A stretch of 64,000 nucleotides of DNA from Ricordea florida. Lineage: Eukaryota > Cnidaria > Anthozoa > Corallimorpharia > Ricordeidae. Positions 63,175-64,000 of the stretch are shown in pieces (the first letter of the stretch is position 1; each line of letters begins with the position of its first letter). The notes below the pieces were generated by a model. It saw only the letters and a program-made list of their open reading frames with translations. It did no database searches and was not told where the DNA came from. A program made the translations under genes and the position numbers. The stretch covers positions 10,112,933-10,176,932 of the forward strand of contig OX453285.1 in assembly GCA_949710005.1 (NCBI GenBank), in the 5' to 3' direction.

Positions 63175-64000
63175 GAAGGTAACGTTTCGAATTGAGGGTT
63201 TTTCATTTTCCAGTGCGTTGCTTATTCAAAATTCCGAAATACCGTTTTTACAATTAGTAGCGTTTAAAGCTCAATGGAATGTTATTTTTCGGCATAAAAT
63301 ATTGATTTCCCTCTATCCTATTTAACAAAGCCAAATCGAAAAGCACCAAACCTTAAACGAATATACAAATGGAGTGAGGGGTAAAGCAAAGCCATTTCTC
63401 TTTGGTTTAAATTTGCCGCAACAACTGAATGTTCCAAGCGGTGCAGTCGAAAGAACGGATTTCAGTTTCTACAAAGTCTTCAATCCTTGGCTAAGAAGTT
63501 TAAGCAAATTGCTTGAGTTTAGTTGTCATGCAATGTAGCCTTAATTCAAGCAGAAGGCATGTTTCACGCGCACGGACGCGGTGCGAAGCGCATAATTGTG
63601 ACGTTGCAGAAGGGTTATTGGATTTGGGCGCGCGCGACTGTCGACTTAGAGCGACCTAAACGGCTTTTGAAAACCTTTCTATGCATTGCATGTTAAAACT
63701 AAAAATAAGATAACTTGGAGCGATACCTCGTCTTACTTCAATTGTTTGTCTTTGTCGCTGCATTTGTAGAGAAAGCGGACAGTATCCAAAAGTACAAATC
63801 ATTTACTGTCTACATTGAAGCGCTAGCGGGAAACAGTTTAAACCGAAGGCTTCGGTTGACATTTTTATCGGGATGATAATGGTCGTGCTAAGAAAACATA
63901 GGGAAAAAAATTTCCTTAAGCTCTCTCTTCGAATGTTTCTTTAAGAGGTTTGTCGATTTTCAGACGTTTCTGCAAATGCAAAGCTCCTCTAGGCTTAGGC

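Larger units (their letters stand above)
1..64000 (-). repeat. 5S rDNA tandem array, 46 gene copies in L and S units
   Basis: The whole window is a head-to-tail array. Corresponding points recur every 1,233-1,237 bp (S units) or 1,705-1,719 bp (L units). All 46 genes lie on the minus strand. The spacers are nearly identical between copies, differing mainly by scattered substitutions, a TA dinucleotide indel (gaatacaaat versus gaatatacaaat) and a poly-A length change. Each spacer of roughly 1.1 or 1.6 kb holds no recognisable gene. The short open frames of 60, 81 and 82 codons that recur in every unit or every L unit are by-products of repeat homogeneity: the 60-codon frame opens on GTG and none has a recognisable domain. 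The array starts and ends inside units, so it extends beyond the window on both sides. Homogeneity with local variant clusters is what concerted evolution of 5S rDNA produces. Confidence 0.97.

Noticed and set aside
1..64000. CRISPR array or bacterial operon structure
   Set aside because: Repeats are over 1.2 kb with a eukaryotic 5S gene in each. There are no short direct repeats with unique spacers.

Overview
The window is one uninterrupted tandem array of eukaryotic 5S ribosomal RNA genes. It holds 46 gene copies of 120 bp, all transcribed from the minus strand, one per repeat unit. There is no protein-coding gene, tRNA or autonomous mobile element that I can support. The array runs off both ends of the window, so true copy number is higher than 46. 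The RNA folds into the canonical five-helix 5S shape and keeps the 3' part of the Pol III internal promoter almost letter for letter as in animal 5S genes (for example GCCTGGGAATACC at RNA positions 93-105). The organism is therefore a eukaryote and most likely an animal. The loop C and helix I wording resembles invertebrate 5S RNAs, and a cnidarian such as a coral or anemone is my best guess, but that is weak inference and not a proven assignment.

Layout: every unit reads, in plus-strand order, as distal spacer (downstream of the gene), T-run terminator, 5S gene in reverse orientation, then upstream spacer. Units come in two length classes. Short units (S, about 1,233-1,237 bp, 31 copies) and long units (L, about 1,705-1,719 bp, 15 copies) differ by one block of about 492 bp in the upstream spacer, replaced in S by a 9-nt AT-rich filler. 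The order along the window is LLLSSSLLLSSSSLLLSLSSLLSSSSSSLSLSSSSSSSSSLSSSSS. L units make up 12 of the first 22 but only 3 of the last 24.

Two gene haplotypes dominate (A22/G41 and G22/A41 in RNA numbering). Rare variants are shared by neighbouring or regularly spaced copies, which shows local duplication, unequal exchange and probable gene conversion. Examples are the dimer of copies 28-29 repeated as 30-31, and the block of copies 9-14 echoed as 18-21. Copies 22 and 23 carry the most unusual substitutions. Six copies (35, 41-45) match the reference exactly. Below, RNA positions are numbered 1-120 from the 5' end on the minus strand. The reference begins GTCTACGACC, has A22, G41 and A65, and ends TTGTAGGCTT.

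The most interesting structural point is a strong 11-bp-arm hairpin near the right edge of the L block. In copy 22 alone it has been replaced by a different perfect hairpin, made from an inverted copy of the neighbouring sequence, as expected from a replication template switch.
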